Below, in pieces: positions 51,941 to 64,000 of a stretch of 64,000 bases of DNA (positions are counted from its first letter, which is position 1; each line of letters begins with the position of its first letter). The notes beneath the pieces were generated by a model that was not told where the DNA came from, did not search any database, and saw only the letters and a list, made by a program, of their open reading frames with translations. Both the position numbers and the translations under genes were made by a program. Source of the DNA: Tubiluchus corallicola (Eukaryota; Priapulida; Priapulimorpha; Priapulimorphida; Tubiluchidae); contig JAQGDQ010000424.1 of assembly GCA_030141605.1 (NCBI GenBank), positions 124,001 through 188,000 of the forward strand. The letters are read 5' to 3'.

Positions 51941-52018
51941 CCCTAAAATTAACACTAACCCTAATCCTAAGCCGAACCCTAACACTTCTCCTAACCCTGC
52001 CCCTAACCCTAACCCTAG
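51941..52018. repeat. Degenerate interstitial telomere-like tract (CCCTAA)
   Basis: CTAACCC/CCTAAC words repeat with changes (CCTAAGCCGAACCCTAACAC, CCTAACCCTGCCCCTAACCC). This is the C-rich strand of TTAGGG repeats. Confidence 0.8.
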
Positions 52019-52094
52019 CAAGATTTAATTCTGACTTTTTTCCTGTGCTATTATCGGCCATCGTGCCAGCAAGGCCTGTATGTTGTGTTAACAG

Positions 52095-52200
52095 ATATTG
52101 TACTGTACTTTACTGTACTATACTGTACTGTGCTGTACTGTGCTATACTATACTATACTATGCTGTACTGTACTGTACTATACTGTACAGTAAACTGTTA
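52095..52200. repeat. (TACTG)n microsatellite
   Basis: Pentanucleotide TGTAC/TATAC words run through TACTGTACTTTACTGTACTA and onward; each TGTACA-like word is self-complementary. Confidence 0.88.
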
Positions 52201-52692
52201 CCTACTTGCTGTTCATTTCAGTAATAACGTAACAATTCTCTAGCAGTGGTTTCACAACTTAATTAAAAACTTTACAAGCATGTAAACAGATATATATAGA
52301 ACGATTTTTCAAGTAGATAATAAGTAATCATGCATTAAAAATGTACAGTGTGTCGCAATGTGAATCCAAGCAATAATGACTATCATTCCAGTTAAGGTAT
52401 AGTAATATTTTACTGGCACAGTGAAAGAGTTTGATAGGTATTCCCGTAAACTTGTGTAGGTTTTGCGTCAAATTTTTGCAGGAGGGCAGTTTTTGGGGCG
52501 TCCTGTACGTTCTGTGCTGCAATTCGCTGAAATGAATGAAATCAAAGCGTGAAATTTTGAAGTATCTATGGACTAAATGGAGTATGTTCAACTACGAGAA
52601 CCGCCTTCAGTTTATATCACTATCTTAGAAAAGCAAGTGAAGTATCACTGCCCGTGGCGTTAAACTTTAACCGGTACGCAAAACTCTGGCCG

Positions 52693-52698
52693 TATAAG
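52693..52698 (+). promoter_or_regulatory. Weak TATA-like word upstream of the chitinase
   Basis: TATAAG in CGTATAAGAGGC, 193 bp before the chitinase ATG. Position is plausible only if the 5' UTR is about 160 bp. Confidence 0.25.
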
Positions 52699-52890
52699 AG
52701 GCTACGCTTTTTCAGAAGGAGAGGATAGGAGGAAGAATTTTGGAGCACCACGAGGAGTGCAAAGCAGTGAAGAAAAAAAAAATTCCAATTTTGTGTTTTA
52801 CGCGAGTCGAATTTTGGTAGTAAAGCCTGATTCCAATAAACAGGTTTGCAGTTGAAGTCGTAGATTTCTCTGAAAGAGTGAGCGACGAAG

Positions 52891-63179
<10,289 letters not shown>

Positions 63180-63294
63180 GTCAGCCATCATTTTAGTCAA
63201 ACGACAATTCAATTTCGCGAAAAAATTAGGAATTGCTTTGAATGATTCGAGGTTTTCATTCTTGAAGATCTCTCTGTTCTTGAATCAGTTTTCT

Positions 63295-63840
63295 GTTGTT
63301 GCTAGTATTGTTGCTTCTAGTGTTGCTTCTAGTGTTGCTTCTAGTGTTGTTTCTAGTGTAGCTACTATTGTTGCTTCTAGTGTTGCTTCTAATGTTGCTA
63401 CTAGTGTTGCTACTAGTGTCGCTATTAGTGTTGCTACTATTGTTGCGACTAGTGTTGCTACTAGTGTTGCTACTATTGTTGCTTCTAGTGTTGCTACTAA
63501 TGTTGCTTCAAGTGTTGCTTCTAGTGTTGCTGCTCGTGTTGCTTCTAGTGTTGCTACTAATGTTGCTTCTAGTGTTGCTTCTAGTGTTGCTACTAGTGTT
63601 GCTACTATTGTTGCTTCTAGTGTTGCTACTAGTGTTGCTACTATTGTTGCTTCTAGTGTTGCTACTAGTGTTGCTACTATTGTTGCTTCTAGTGTTGCTT
63701 CTAATGTTGCTTCTAGTGTTACTTCTAGTATTGCTACTAATGTTGCTTCAAGTGTTGCTACTAGTATTGCTACTCGTTTTGCTTCTAGTGTTGTTACTAA
63801 TGTTGCTTCTAGTGTTATTTCTAGTGTTGCTTCTAGTGAA
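63295..63840. repeat. 12-bp minisatellite (GTTGCTACTAGT)
   Basis: About 45 units of GTTGCTACTAGT or GTTGCTTCTAGT. The CTAGT/ACTAG words give short self-complementarity. Unit length is a multiple of three, so Ala-Ser/Thr-Ser-Val frames run through it. It begins about 115 bp after the exon 4 donor. Confidence 0.96.
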
Positions 63841-64000
63841 CATTTCCAGAATTTTTTTGTTGCAAATTTCACATCAAAATTAACATTTGTAATCAAAATT
63901 GCCCATGCTTACACTCATGCATTACATTACGTACAATAATAGCTCTACGTTTGCATAAAATGTCCTTTAATAGATATTTGGTACAAATTTTCTGCTGGAG

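Overview
The window is a piece of an animal (metazoan) nuclear genome. Its coding exons are short, separated by long AT-rich introns with canonical GT-AG borders, and the recognisable genes are animal families (MADD, MITD1, calpain, GH18 chitinase). A degenerate CCCTAA-type interstitial telomere tract (51941-52018) fits an animal with TTAGGG telomeres. I cannot name the species; an invertebrate is my inference. All four gene structures lie on the + strand. Coding sequence is only a few percent of the window; the rest is introns and spacers crowded with minisatellites, microsatellites, small inverted-repeat transposons and LINE relics.

Layout. (1) 1-25829: the 3' end of a MADD-like Rab guanine-nucleotide exchange factor, five exons spread over 23 kb. 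Its introns hold a 22-bp array, a 55-bp array, TTAA- and TA-flanked MITEs, a LINE relic expanded into a 92-bp array and a 2.9-kb foldback element. (2) 26261-30217 and 31189-34808: a direct segmental duplication. Each copy carries a 3'-UTR-like start, a promoter region and one 228-nt coding exon with a predicted myristoylation/palmitoylation start (MGCVASS). The first copy sits 77 bp upstream of a MITD1 exon (30295-30927); the second is exon 1 of a calpain. (3) 34371-48050: a complete nine-exon calpain of 558 residues with an intact Cys-His-Asn triad and a C2-like domain but no penta-EF-hand. (4) 48051-52890: spacer with a (GAT)n-rich 3' UTR, a LINE relic, a 51-bp array with CACGTG cores and the telomere-like tract. 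(5) 52891 to the window end: the 5' half of a secreted GH18 chitinase, running off the right edge.

Most notable observations. Two calpain introns (3 and 6) open with minisatellites whose unit is a copy of that intron's own exon-intron junction, and intron 6 also has a duplicated acceptor. The acylated calpain first exon has been copied in front of a MITD1 exon in matching phase, predicting a chimeric membrane-anchored MITD1. A near-identical copy of chitinase exon 2 lies inverted inside calpain intron 2 and differs from the original only at six synonymous third positions. Two unrelated arrays show higher-order repeats of 175 and 165 bp.

Limits: no alignment or gene finder was run. Exons were called by reading frame, splice phase and recalled family conservation; small or poorly conserved exons may be missing, and repeat borders are accurate to a few bases at best.
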